Shown here one piece after another: positions 36,373 to 45,406 of a stretch of DNA of 64,000 nucleotides (positions within the stretch are counted from its first letter, which is position 1; every line of letters begins with the position of its first letter). Source of the stretch: Segatella baroniae B14 (GTDB lineage: Bacteria > Bacteroidota > Bacteroidia > Bacteroidales > Bacteroidaceae). The notes below the pieces were generated by a model. The model made no database searches and was not told the origin of the DNA. It worked only from the letters and a program-made list of their open reading frames with translations. The stretch is from contig NZ_CP091800.1 of NCBI RefSeq assembly GCF_022024235.1, positions 2,501-66,500 on the forward strand, in the 5' to 3' direction. The position numbers and the translations under genes were made by a program.

Positions 36373-37047
36373 TCAATATGCCTCGCAGTTCATCTCGTGT
36401 TCTATCTTTTCCTTTATCTTGGTGCTACATTTTCGATAAGGAAGAATTTTGTCCTTGTAAACATAGCCGACACATTTTCCACCATCTTTCAGATATACCT
36501 TCCACCAATTGCTTTTGGATGAAGGTGTATATAAGAATATCTGGTCTTTCGTAATTTGAGTTACAACTTTAGACTTCGCACTTTTTTTACTTCTGACATT
36601 CACGTAGCCGTCAGGATCATTGATACCAGCTCCGCATTTCAGATAATCCCCCTTAACAGCAAGACTTTCGCCCTCAGTATCATATATTTGTACTATTTCA
36701 TAATCGTACGTGTTTTCGTTTTCTCCAGCATAATCAGACCATAATTCATAGTAGAGAGAACTGCCATCGTTAAACTTTAATTCCAAAATTGAACTAAGAT
36801 TATATCCAAAAGAATATGTTTCCTTGCTTTTTATCATGGAAAAAAAATCATCTTTGCTCTTATCGAAACAGAGGTCTTTTAAAGCATAAATATTCCCTCC
36901 AACACTAATGGTTTTTATTCCTTTTTCCTTATGCTGTTTATACATTTTGCAGTAAATACTATTCACATAGCCAATATAATCGGCCTGGGCATGACAAAAA
37001 AAGCAGATCCATTGAAAGCCCCAAAACAATAACAATCTCTTCATCAT
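36373..37047 (-). CDS. Secreted SH3-domain protein, probable immunity protein
   Basis: 224 aa. Signal peptide about 1-20 (ending CHAQ). Residues about 60-120 form a beta-rich domain; residues about 140-205 form a bacterial SH3 domain (DPDGYVNVRSKKSAKSKVV, NWWKVYLKDGGKCVGYVYKD). SH3_3 proteins with signal peptides recur as immunity proteins next to peptidoglycan-targeting toxins. It follows the L,D-transpeptidase-like gene with a 15-bp gap, which fits immunity in the periplasm. Cell-wall binding through SH3 is known for the fold; the immunity role is inferred. Confidence 0.72.
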   Translation of the reverse strand: MMKRLLLFWGFQWICFFCHAQADYIGYVNSIYCKMYKQHKEKGIKTISVGGNIYALKDLCFDKSKDDFFSMIKSKETYSFGYNLSSILELKFNDGSSLYYELWSDYAGENENTYDYEIVQIYDTEGESLAVKGDYLKCGAGINDPDGYVNVRSKKSAKSKVVTQITKDQIFLYTPSSKSNWWKVYLKDGGKCVGYVYKDKILPYRKCSTKIKEKIEHEMNCEAY

Positions 37048-37062
37048 AAAAAATAATTTTAT

Positions 37063-37452
37063 TTATCGACCAGATATAATTACATTTAAAGGTATGTTTC
37101 CTTTTAAATCAAGTGTGTTACGTATAAGATCTCTTGCACGTCTCAACACGAAAGGATTATTCGAGGTGAGTCCTATGCATCCTTCTGTTCCAAGACTTCT
37201 CGCAGGATGGATTCTTATATATTGTCTATTTCTACCAGCATATTCATCATAAAAGGGATCTGGGGAAAGATTAGCAGTCCAGCCTACTCCTTTCCGCATA
37301 AACTTAGTTTCAGCCCTATTATTTATTGCAATGACAGAATAATTACCAGAAGGCAGAGTATAACTTCTAATATTTCCAGCCCCACTTACCGCTGGACTCC
37401 TTAAAACTTCTTCATCATAACTATACGTGGTATAAGTGCCCGCAGAATACAT
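37063..37452 (-). CDS. L,D-transpeptidase-like (YkuD/DUF2778-type) candidate toxin
   Basis: 129 aa from ATG 37452. The segment RIHPARSLGTEGCIGLTSNN has the His and Ser/Gly-x-Gly-Cys-Ile order of L,D-transpeptidase-type active sites, as also used by exported peptidoglycan-attacking effectors such as Tlde1. RSYTLPSGNYSVIAINNRAE upstream could be the leading strands of that fold. Just before it, in another frame, ATG 37513 opens a signal peptide (MKTKRWRYSLYIVLAFFPFI then NVFCG). A one-base change would join it to this domain, so the native protein was probably secreted. Small size and missing RHS shell suggest a cassette remnant. Family assignment moderate. Confidence 0.58.
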   Translation of the reverse strand: MYSAGTYTTYSYDEEVLRSPAVSGAGNIRSYTLPSGNYSVIAINNRAETKFMRKGVGWTANLSPDPFYDEYAGRNRQYIRIHPARSLGTEGCIGLTSNNPFVLRRARDLIRNTLDLKGNIPLNVIISGR

Positions 37453-37489
37453 TTATAAAAGGAAAAAACGCTAAGACTATGTATAATGA

Positions 37490-37633
37490 ATATCTCCATC
37501 TTTTTGTTTTCATGATAATTCATTTGGCCATAATAGAATTAAGTTATACGACTTAATCAGATATATAAAAATAAATGATTAATTTTCTTGCAAAATTATA
37601 TATAAACTAGATACATTGTTTATTTTTTTAACC
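37490..37633. repeat. 142-bp long-range direct repeat, copy B
   Basis: Same orientation and about 96 percent the same by eye as 19511-19653. On the minus strand it carries TAATTTTG and the ATG at 37513 that opens the signal peptide before the L,D-transpeptidase-like gene. It marks the right limit of the RHS island. The spacer 37634-37924 holds no gene. Confidence 0.85.
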
Positions 37634-37924
37634 TCTTTTATCATTAAATAGTTACAGAATATTTAGTCCCCTACTGTAGAAGTAGTAACACATACCAATT
37701 ATTGTATTTGACTAGTATATACATCATTTCGAAAGCCTGTTCGTAAAGACACGTCATATTCGACTTTAATTTGTATTGGAAATCAACGAAATCATATTTG
37801 GTATATACGGCTAACTTTTTATAAATAGATCCTCAACTCTTTAGACACACAACTTTTTATTTTAATACCACAAAAGTCGATAGACTTTCTTTTTCATGTT
37901 TTTCATTATTACATTTGTCGTAAC

Positions 37925-37962
37925 AAAAATTTCGCTAGTGATAATTGTAATCACTAGCGAAA
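37925..37962 (-). terminator. Strong intrinsic terminator of the xus operon
   Basis: TTTCGCTAGTGAT and ATCACTAGCGAAA form a perfect 13-bp stem with a 7-nt loop, followed on the minus strand by TTTTTG. It lies 38 bp beyond the GH10 stop codon. Confidence 0.9.
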
Positions 37963-38000
37963 CTTTTATAAAGAATTTATTGATAATAATAAGAATCTTC

Positions 38001-39683
38001 TTACTCCTGTTTCAAACCTTCACAGAAGCCTACATAAGCAGGTTTACGTACCCAATTTGCATCCCAAAGACCGATAGGTTCATCAGCTCTCCAGCCACTA
38101 CCTTTAGGACTATCCTGAAGACCCCAGTTACAAATACCATACTGCTGGTTAGCAGGAATGATTTCAAAGTACTTCGATACAATAAACTTATAGTATTGAG
38201 CCATCAACTGCTGCTGTTCTTCAGTAACGTCAGCAGTATTAATGGTATTGCCTTCTGCATCTGCGATACCCATATCGAGCTCAGAGATACGCACCAACTT
38301 ACCTGTTGCTGCCATCATCTTCAGATGGTTTACATAAGCTTCCTCGTTAGCAGCCTGAGTTTTAGGATTCATGCTATAAGTAACGTGCATCTGACTACCT
38401 ATACCATCAATTTTGGTAACACCATCGCTTTCCCAATATTTTATCATATCGATAAGACCCTGAAGTTTAGCATTCTTATTATAAGCAGCTTCAAGATTAT
38501 AATCGTTGATAAACAGTTTCAACTGTACCGAATCGCTGGCAGCCTTACGAGCCAACTTCACAGCTAAACGGGCATAATCTTTACCAAGATGATCTTGCCA
38601 GAAGAAACACTTCTTAGGATCACCATCACGACCAGCGGTCTTAAGTTCTGCAGGAGCGGCGTCACTCATAGGCTCATTTACGACATCCCAAGCCTTAACT
38701 TTACCATTACAAGCCTTCATCATGCCAGAGATAAAGTTATTGAGTGCCCAAGTAAGGGTATCTTTCTTTACTTCTTCGGTCATACCACCGCCACCACCTT
38801 CTTGGTCTGGGTCGGCTACCGTCTTGATTTCGTATTCATGCCAAGAAGGCTTGGTCCAACCGTCTGCATTTTCCTCAAAAGTACCATTGGCTATCAAGTT
38901 ATTTCCATCTGGATCGAGTAGCTGTACATCATCCATCCAAATATCACCACCAAGAGTACCCAACTCGAAACGAAGTTGCTTCAAAGCACTCTTAGCCTCG
39001 AAAGCCTGCGCAACAGTAGTCCACTCTGTAGTAGACTTGAATGAAGGAGTTGGCCAATACTGAGTTGCATCACCCTGAGGCCATACCGTTACATCACAAG
39101 CAGCAGAAGTTTTTACACGCAACTTTAAGGTGTAAGTTTTGCCGCTCTGTAATTCAGTAGTAGGATTAACATATAACTCACGATCCCAGTTGTTGGTTTT
39201 AGGTTCGCCCATGTGGATATAAAGCACATGCTTAGTAGCATTAGGGTCTGTTATAAGGCTATTCAGATAAGCTACTTGCTGCTGAGAGTGCCAACAGAGA
39301 GTATGACCGAAAACAGTAAGACCTGCATTTGTAGCATTATTCACAAAAGACTCTACCGTAGCAGTATTCAAGGTACCATCTGAACCAACAACAGAAGCAT
39401 ACTTAAACGCATTACCTGTTACCACTTCATCATAGTTAGCTTTAGCCAGCGAATAAAGCTGACCTACTTGGTTAAACTGTTCTGCATTAACGGCACCGGC
39501 CATTACAAACTGAGGATATTTATCACGGTTAACATAGCTCTTCAACGTACCATATGAATTGATTTCGTCTTGAGCGATAACCTCAGCAGGCTCATCCGTT
39601 GTGAAACCAGGAATATCCTGGTCTGCACAAGCTGTAAGAGAGAGTCCTGCTGCAACGTATAATAAAGAATTTAATACTTTCAT
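38001..39683 (-). CDS. xyn10C: Lipoprotein GH10 endo-beta-1,4-xylanase with inserted carbohydrate-binding module
   Basis: 560 aa. Lipoprotein signal with LTAC (Cys19), so probably surface-exposed. The GH10 barrel is split: the first strands (to about residue 140, HTLCWHSQ) are interrupted by a CBM4/9- or CBM22-like beta-sandwich (about 150-290, with GGDIWMDDVQLLDPDGNNL and NGTFEENADGW). The barrel then resumes with WDVVNEPM (acid/base Glu337) and ISELDMG (nucleophile Glu468). An insert at this place is typical of the surface GH10 xylanases in Bacteroidetes xylan loci such as P. bryantii Xyn10C. Last gene of the xus operon, 8 bp after xusE. It should make the first cuts in xylan at the cell surface. 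Confidence 0.93.
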   Translation of the reverse strand: MKVLNSLLYVAAGLSLTACADQDIPGFTTDEPAEVIAQDEINSYGTLKSYVNRDKYPQFVMAGAVNAEQFNQVGQLYSLAKANYDEVVTGNAFKYASVVGSDGTLNTATVESFVNNATNAGLTVFGHTLCWHSQQQVAYLNSLITDPNATKHVLYIHMGEPKTNNWDRELYVNPTTELQSGKTYTLKLRVKTSAACDVTVWPQGDATQYWPTPSFKSTTEWTTVAQAFEAKSALKQLRFELGTLGGDIWMDDVQLLDPDGNNLIANGTFEENADGWTKPSWHEYEIKTVADPDQEGGGGGMTEEVKKDTLTWALNNFISGMMKACNGKVKAWDVVNEPMSDAAPAELKTAGRDGDPKKCFFWQDHLGKDYARLAVKLARKAASDSVQLKLFINDYNLEAAYNKNAKLQGLIDMIKYWESDGVTKIDGIGSQMHVTYSMNPKTQAANEEAYVNHLKMMAATGKLVRISELDMGIADAEGNTINTADVTEEQQQLMAQYYKFIVSKYFEIIPANQQYGICNWGLQDSPKGSGWRADEPIGLWDANWVRKPAYVGFCEGLKQE

Positions 39684-39691
39684 TGTAATGA

Positions 39692-40729
39692 TTATTTGGT
39701 TGTTGTGAATTCACGCAAGTGATTGCCACGAGAAATCAGAACTAGTTTCTCGTTGTAGTTCTTAGTTACTTCACGAGTTACTTTCTTCTGAGTGGCTTCA
39801 TCATAATCTTCATAGCTGTAAATAACATCAAAATTTACTTCGATAAGATCACGTTCTCTGTCACCCCAAGCCACGCTATGGTCAACTTTTGAACCGTTTT
39901 TGACAAACTTACCGGTTCCCTTGATTTTGCAGTCAGCACTATTAGTAGAGAAGGTTATGTTACCATCAGCACCAATCGTCAGAATAGCATTGCCATCAAG
40001 TGTCTTAGATACAGTCTGAAGTTTACCATCTTTGTAAACAGGTTCACCATTAGCATTAAACTCTGCAGCTGTAACCGTCTCGCTATGTGCATAGTTTACT
40101 GAATTCATATCATAACAGGTAAGCATGCTCTTAGATGTATTGTCAGCGGTATTGAGCCAAATGCCAGAATACGGATTCTTATATTCTACTGCATAAAGGG
40201 TATAGTTCTTATTTTCTAAAATGGTATCATTACCTGCCTCAAGAATACGAACTGGAATAACGTAAGTAACATAAGCAGACTTCAAATCGTTGAAGAAAGC
40301 TTCGTTCAGTTTTACATTAACAACACCACGAACCTTACCTGCAGGAATAACGACATCTGTTGTCTCTAGAGAATAGTAATCAGAAGGCATTGCTACAACA
40401 GGTTTACCTGTATTCACAAATTTTTCACCTTCAATCTGATTAAATTTGAGATTATCTACCAAACTGTTATCAACAGCTATTTTCACATGACGATCGACTT
40501 TGTTAGACCAAACACCACCGAGCACCACTTGAAGCTGGCACATGTGTGCATTATCAAGTTCATTAGGGAATGCATCATCCTCGCCTAGAGTAATGGTACG
40601 AATTGGTGTCTGCTTAGCAAAATACACAGACTGGTAATCAAAATCGGCGAACTCTACATCACCGTTCTTGCAAGAAGAAGCAAGAACGAGTGAACAGAGA
40701 GATAATATTGCAAAAAAGATCTTTTTCAT
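39692..40729 (-). CDS. xusE: Surface lipoprotein, DUF1735/DUF5627-type (xusE-like, probable xylan-binding)
   Basis: 345 aa. Lipobox in SLVLASSC (Cys20). The N-terminal half is a beta-sandwich of the DUF1735/BT_3987-N type (YQSVYFAKQTPIRTI, DYYSLETTDVVIPAGKVRGV). The C-terminal part (about 185-345) resembles DUF5627 (NPYSGIWLNTADNTSK, RERDLIEVNFDVIYSY). In Bacteroidetes xylan loci this position holds a surface glycan-binding protein. It stands between xusD (39-bp gap) and the GH10 gene (8 bp), the same order as in P. bryantii. Binding of xylan is inferred from the locus. Confidence 0.85.
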   Translation of the reverse strand: MKKIFFAILSLCSLVLASSCKNGDVEFADFDYQSVYFAKQTPIRTITLGEDDAFPNELDNAHMCQLQVVLGGVWSNKVDRHVKIAVDNSLVDNLKFNQIEGEKFVNTGKPVVAMPSDYYSLETTDVVIPAGKVRGVVNVKLNEAFFNDLKSAYVTYVIPVRILEAGNDTILENKNYTLYAVEYKNPYSGIWLNTADNTSKSMLTCYDMNSVNYAHSETVTAAEFNANGEPVYKDGKLQTVSKTLDGNAILTIGADGNITFSTNSADCKIKGTGKFVKNGSKVDHSVAWGDRERDLIEVNFDVIYSYEDYDEATQKKVTREVTKNYNEKLVLISRGNHLREFTTTK

Positions 40730-40768
40730 CTTTGTTATCTTATTAAAATCAATTATTGTATCAGAGAA

Positions 40769-42562
40769 TTACTTCCAATCCTTATTCTGTGTAAGCTCAC
40801 TAAACTTCAAGCACTCAGTGTAAGGAATTGGACCATAATACATATAGTCAGCAAAGTTTCTCTTCTCTACTTCTACCTTATTATAGGTAGCTGAACCGTC
40901 AGCATTGATAACCTTACGGATACCCATAGCAGGTTCATTGATAGGAGCCTTCCAGCGACGAAGATCCCAGAAGCGGAAACCTTCAAAAGAAAGTTCGATA
41001 CGACGCTCGTTGCGTATAAGCTGTCGCATAGCCTCTTTATTGCCCTTGATGCTCTCGAGATAATCGTTACCTACACCAGCACGATCGTGAAGTGCCTTGA
41101 TGATATCATAAGCACTATAACCATGACCACCCTTGCCCTCTGGACCAAAAGCTTCGTTAGCAGCCTCAGCATAGTTCAAGAAGATCTCTGTGTAGCGGAT
41201 ACGTGGAGTATAATGATCCTGCTTAGTATTCACATTAGGCTCAAGGTTGATATCCTGGCGGAGCAACTTACGCATATAGTAACCGGTACGTGTAGAAGTA
41301 CCCTGTTCATAGTCGATACCATCATAAAGACCACCTACATGGGTATAGATTTCCTTATCACCAGAACCAACTTTAGAAGAATCGAGAACTACGAATGCTG
41401 CCAAACGAGGGTCACGGCCATCATATGGATGAGCAGGATCGAAACCACTCTTGGCATCAGTAATAGCATAACCGTTAGCCATAGGGAAAGCATCTACGAA
41501 GTTCTGAGTTGGGTTGATACGACCTTTACCCTGCAAAGAAGGTGGATAATTATCTTTTTCCCAGTCGTTGTTGCTAGATTTCTGACCACGCCAAAGTATT
41601 TCCTTAGGATTGATACCATCCTTCAATCCATTGATTTCAGCTGTATTAGAGAACCAGTGCCAACCTGTTGGATCCATACCTGCAAGACCACCATTAGCAT
41701 CGAGAACCTCAGCAGCATAGTCAGCAGCTGCTTTGTAATCAGTGCCACTTTGGTCAGCATAAGCAGGACTTGCTGCAAGAAGAGCTGCCTTACTGCGGAA
41801 AGCCTTAACGATAGTACCATCCATACGACCATTAAACTTACCACCGAAGACACGGTTAAGTGTGCTCACGTCAGCACCCATCTGCTTATACAAAGCTGGT
41901 ATTTCGTTAACAGAAGAGATATCGCTATAACGCATAGGCAACAAAGCTAAAGCGCTATCACAGTCCGCATAGAATGCCTTCATACATTCTGCAAATGTTT
42001 CACGAGGCATATTAAACTGTGAATTGACATCCTCAGGAGTAGTTACAATAGGTACACCAAGAAGAGTTCCCTTTGCATCATAACCACCATGAGCTTGGAG
42101 CAAGTAGTACATAAACATGGCACGAAGTGCATAAGCCTCACCACGTTCACGTGCTGCATACAATTTAGAAGCCACCTTATCTTCTGCCCAACGCACTTGG
42201 TCTACGCGGCTCAAGAAGAGATTCATATACATAATACCTGAACGACAATCACGCCAACGTTCAGCAGGATTATTGTCAGCTGCCCAAGTACCTGACGTAA
42301 TCTTACGCCAGTTGTTGGTATTATCATTGCTGACTGCATCGTCTGTAGCCACCTCATTAAAAGGGAAGCTTCCACATGGTATACGTGTATAACCATTACC
42401 GAGCACACCCTCTGCGTAAGAAGCATTCTGGTTCATATAATCTAAACCGAGGTTATTCTCGATAGCTGGAGAAAACATATCATCGCAAGAGCTTAAGCCC
42501 AGGGTGACAGCTCCAAGAATGCAGAGATATTTTAGTTTATTTGTTTTCATTGTTTTTCGCAT
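40769..42562 (-). CDS. xusD: SusD/RagB-family xylan-binding lipoprotein (xusD)
   Basis: 597 aa. Signal sequence ends GLSSC (lipobox), followed by the SusD-like fold: AYALRAMFMYYLLQAHGGYD in the TPR region and RMDGTIVKAFRSKAALLAAS, YTPRIRYTEIFLNYAEAANE and RQLIRNERRIELSFEGFRFW, the strongest family signatures. SusD proteins sit as a lid on the SusC channel. The first ATG (42562) overlaps the stop codon of xusC (TAATG); a second ATG at 42550 would also give a good signal peptide. Partner of the TonB-dependent receptor at 42562-45363. Confidence 0.94.
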   Translation of the reverse strand: MRKTMKTNKLKYLCILGAVTLGLSSCDDMFSPAIENNLGLDYMNQNASYAEGVLGNGYTRIPCGSFPFNEVATDDAVSNDNTNNWRKITSGTWAADNNPAERWRDCRSGIMYMNLFLSRVDQVRWAEDKVASKLYAARERGEAYALRAMFMYYLLQAHGGYDAKGTLLGVPIVTTPEDVNSQFNMPRETFAECMKAFYADCDSALALLPMRYSDISSVNEIPALYKQMGADVSTLNRVFGGKFNGRMDGTIVKAFRSKAALLAASPAYADQSGTDYKAAADYAAEVLDANGGLAGMDPTGWHWFSNTAEINGLKDGINPKEILWRGQKSSNNDWEKDNYPPSLQGKGRINPTQNFVDAFPMANGYAITDAKSGFDPAHPYDGRDPRLAAFVVLDSSKVGSGDKEIYTHVGGLYDGIDYEQGTSTRTGYYMRKLLRQDINLEPNVNTKQDHYTPRIRYTEIFLNYAEAANEAFGPEGKGGHGYSAYDIIKALHDRAGVGNDYLESIKGNKEAMRQLIRNERRIELSFEGFRFWDLRRWKAPINEPAMGIRKVINADGSATYNKVEVEKRNFADYMYYGPIPYTECLKFSELTQNKDWK

Positions 42563-45363
42563 TAGAAATTAACTTTTACACCTAAGTTGTATGAACGTGT
42601 CTGAGGTGCTGAGCCTACGTTAGTTTCCATATACTTACGCTCTTTAGCGATAGTAAGCAGGCTATTTCCACTAACATACACGCTCAAGCCATTGATCCAC
42701 TTACCAGCAAACATATTGGCTGGGAAATCATAGGTGAACTGTACCTTGTTCAGAAGAAGTGCACTTGTCTTGTATGTCCAGAAGTCTGAATCAACGAAAC
42801 TCAAGTCGTTATTAGAAGCTGTAAGACGTGGGTAAGTAGCAGAGTTTGCTGTTTCTGGAGTCCAACGACCGAGTGCCATATCACTGTACTTGCGCTCGCC
42901 ATAGCACCATGCATATTCGTTGTTCTTCAGACCCATACCGCCAAAGTCGCCTGTCCAGTTCATGAAGAATGTAAAGCCTTTATACTTAGCTGTGAAGTGG
43001 AAGCCAAGATAGAAGTCTGGATTCCAGTGACCTAATACCACACGGTCTTTGCTGTCAATCTTACCATCTTTATTCTGGTCTTTATATTTTAAGTCACCAG
43101 GCTTGGTCTTGTCGTTAACAGTAGCATTTGCTGCAATATCAGCTTCATCAGCGAAGAAGCCTAAGCACTGATAGCCACGGATAGCATCGATACGAGCTCC
43201 CTCTGATTTCTGCCAATCGTATTCTACCAACTCACTTACACGACTATTCTTATTAGTAACATACATGCCTGTTACACCTGCCTGCAAGTCAACTTCACCA
43301 AGATTTTTGTGGAAGTCTACAGTAAAGTCGAAACCACTACGATTCTGGATGTTGTAGTTATAGTTAGGCAAGAAAGTAGAAACTGGCCAGTATGTATGAT
43401 AGTAACTTGGGAAGTTAGCTTCTGGAGTAATAACCAAACCATCAAACTTCACATTGAAGTAGTTAGCATTAAGCTTAACCAGACCTTTACCAAAGCTAGC
43501 ATCGAGACCGAAGCGGAACTCTTTACGCTTGATAAAGCCGAGATCTACATTCTCACCACGCTGAGAATCAGATGTCTGCATGGCATTAGCACTCTCAGAC
43601 CATCCCCACCATGTACCTGTTGCGGTGAAGATATCATCATACATATAGTATTTTTCGAGATCGAGGTCTTCATTCACTACACCATAAGAAGCCGTCAATT
43701 TCAAATCGTCTAACCAGCCCTTAGTTCCTTCCATGAATTTTTCCTCGCTTAAGCGCCAACCCAATGTTCCTACTGGAGAAATAGCACCACGATGACCTTC
43801 AGCCAACTTAGCTGAGTGTACAGCAGCCATGCTTAAATCAGCATAATAGCGATGAGCATAGTTATAATTCAAGTTCAAGCCTAAGTTAGCATTGCTGGTA
43901 TGGTGATATTCTCCATCATTGCTGAGCTGATAAGCATGAGCCAACAAAGTAGCACCTACAGCATGCTGGTTGAACTGACGAGCCCAATCGAACTGACCAG
44001 AGAAGAAGATAGTCTGCTTGTCATGACTGTCGCTCACGTTCTGATTAGCCGTAAACTTATCAATCATTTTCTTTTCCAAAGAGATGATCTCATCGTAACC
44101 ATTCTGATTAGACCATGTAGGAATATAGTAAGCATATTCATTCTGGATACTAGCATTGTAGCTCGTGTTATAGTCGATAGCTACCTGAGTAGTAAAGCTC
44201 AAGCCCTTGAGTACCTTATTGAGATCGAACTTAATACCAGCATCAAACTGCAACTGACGGCTTGTATAAGTATTATAACCAGCAGCATACATATCAGCAA
44301 ATGGGTTAGACTGGTCAGTTAGCGTACCTCCAATAAGATACTGTCCGTCGATAACATTACTACTGTTACGAATCATCTTCATCATGTCAACAACATCAGG
44401 ATTCATCATGCTGATAGGGAGCAATGGTGACAGTGCATTCTTAGATGTAGGACGCAATGTTGCTGACTTTGACCAATAATTAGAACGGTCGCTACGGAGA
44501 TCATAGAAACTTGCAGAAGAGTTAACCCAACCCGTAATCCAATCGTTCAGACGTAGGTCGATATTACCACGGAAGTTCAAACGGTTAGTATGATTGTCTT
44601 TACCCTCACCAAAGTTGATTAGGTCGCCCTGATGATAAAAACCTACCTGAGCATAGAAGTGAGCATACTTGCCACCACCTTCGAATTCAGCCTGACCCTC
44701 GTAACGAGTATAACTCTTTTTCAGATAATCCTTAGAGAAGAAATCATTGCTATGATAACGATAAGGATTTCGGCCAGAAGCAAAGTTGTAGATATCTGTA
44801 TCGGTAAACGCTGGTTTATCACCATCATTAACCAAAGACTCATTATAAAGACTCATATACTGAGCTGCACCAAGGAAAGTAGGATACTCCTTAGGAGTAA
44901 ACAAGCTGACGTTACCACGTACACTTACCTTCAAGCCATCAGCGTGTCCACGCTTTGTAGTAATAAGTACAGCACCCTTAGCTGCGCGAGAGCCATAGAG
45001 GACGACAGCAGAAGCTGACTTCAGGAAAGTTATCTGATCTATCTCAGAAGGGTTTACATTATTGGCATCACGAGGAACACCGTCTACCAGTATCAGTGCA
45101 TCGCCCATATTCCAGAGCTGTCCGTTATAGCCACCGGCATAAGCCTGAAGAGCATCCAGACTATACGTATTATAGTTTTTCTGGGTCAGATCTTTCATAT
45201 CAACAGCAGAAATACCACCCAGCAGTTCTGATTTAGCTTTGGAACCGAAAGCTACTTTAACCTCAGCAGTATCAGCAACGGTCTGAGCGTTAGCTGAAAC
45301 TGAAGCTATAGCTGCCAGTGAAAAAGCCATAACAGATTTCGTATATTTTTTAGGTTGCTTCAT
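42562..45363 (-). CDS. xusC: SusC/RagA-family TonB-dependent transporter (xusC)
   Basis: 933 aa. Signal peptide (about 1-26, ending ANAQ), short N-terminus without the usual carboxypeptidase-regulatory-like domain, then a plug domain (SLDALQAYAGGYNG, ALILVDGVPRDANNVNPSEI, LYGSRAAKGAVLITTKRG) and a 22-strand-type barrel ending YNLGVKVNF. Absence of the extra N-terminal domain is known for the second SusC of xus loci. It imports xylo-oligosaccharides into the periplasm using TonB energy. Third gene of the operon, 43 bp after xusB. Confidence 0.93.
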   Translation of the reverse strand: MKQPKKYTKSVMAFSLAAIASVSANAQTVADTAEVKVAFGSKAKSELLGGISAVDMKDLTQKNYNTYSLDALQAYAGGYNGQLWNMGDALILVDGVPRDANNVNPSEIDQITFLKSASAVVLYGSRAAKGAVLITTKRGHADGLKVSVRGNVSLFTPKEYPTFLGAAQYMSLYNESLVNDGDKPAFTDTDIYNFASGRNPYRYHSNDFFSKDYLKKSYTRYEGQAEFEGGGKYAHFYAQVGFYHQGDLINFGEGKDNHTNRLNFRGNIDLRLNDWITGWVNSSASFYDLRSDRSNYWSKSATLRPTSKNALSPLLPISMMNPDVVDMMKMIRNSSNVIDGQYLIGGTLTDQSNPFADMYAAGYNTYTSRQLQFDAGIKFDLNKVLKGLSFTTQVAIDYNTSYNASIQNEYAYYIPTWSNQNGYDEIISLEKKMIDKFTANQNVSDSHDKQTIFFSGQFDWARQFNQHAVGATLLAHAYQLSNDGEYHHTSNANLGLNLNYNYAHRYYADLSMAAVHSAKLAEGHRGAISPVGTLGWRLSEEKFMEGTKGWLDDLKLTASYGVVNEDLDLEKYYMYDDIFTATGTWWGWSESANAMQTSDSQRGENVDLGFIKRKEFRFGLDASFGKGLVKLNANYFNVKFDGLVITPEANFPSYYHTYWPVSTFLPNYNYNIQNRSGFDFTVDFHKNLGEVDLQAGVTGMYVTNKNSRVSELVEYDWQKSEGARIDAIRGYQCLGFFADEADIAANATVNDKTKPGDLKYKDQNKDGKIDSKDRVVLGHWNPDFYLGFHFTAKYKGFTFFMNWTGDFGGMGLKNNEYAWCYGERKYSDMALGRWTPETANSATYPRLTASNNDLSFVDSDFWTYKTSALLLNKVQFTYDFPANMFAGKWINGLSVYVSGNSLLTIAKERKYMETNVGSAPQTRSYNLGVKVNF

Positions 45364-45406
45364 TAGTATTGTAATATTGAAGTTGTATTGTTAGATAAAG
45401 TTTGAT

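Noticed and set aside
17132..37633. Insertion sequence or integrative element carrying the RHS island
   Set aside because: No transposase, integrase or terminal inverted repeats were seen; only the long direct repeats, which are better explained as duplicated gene leaders.
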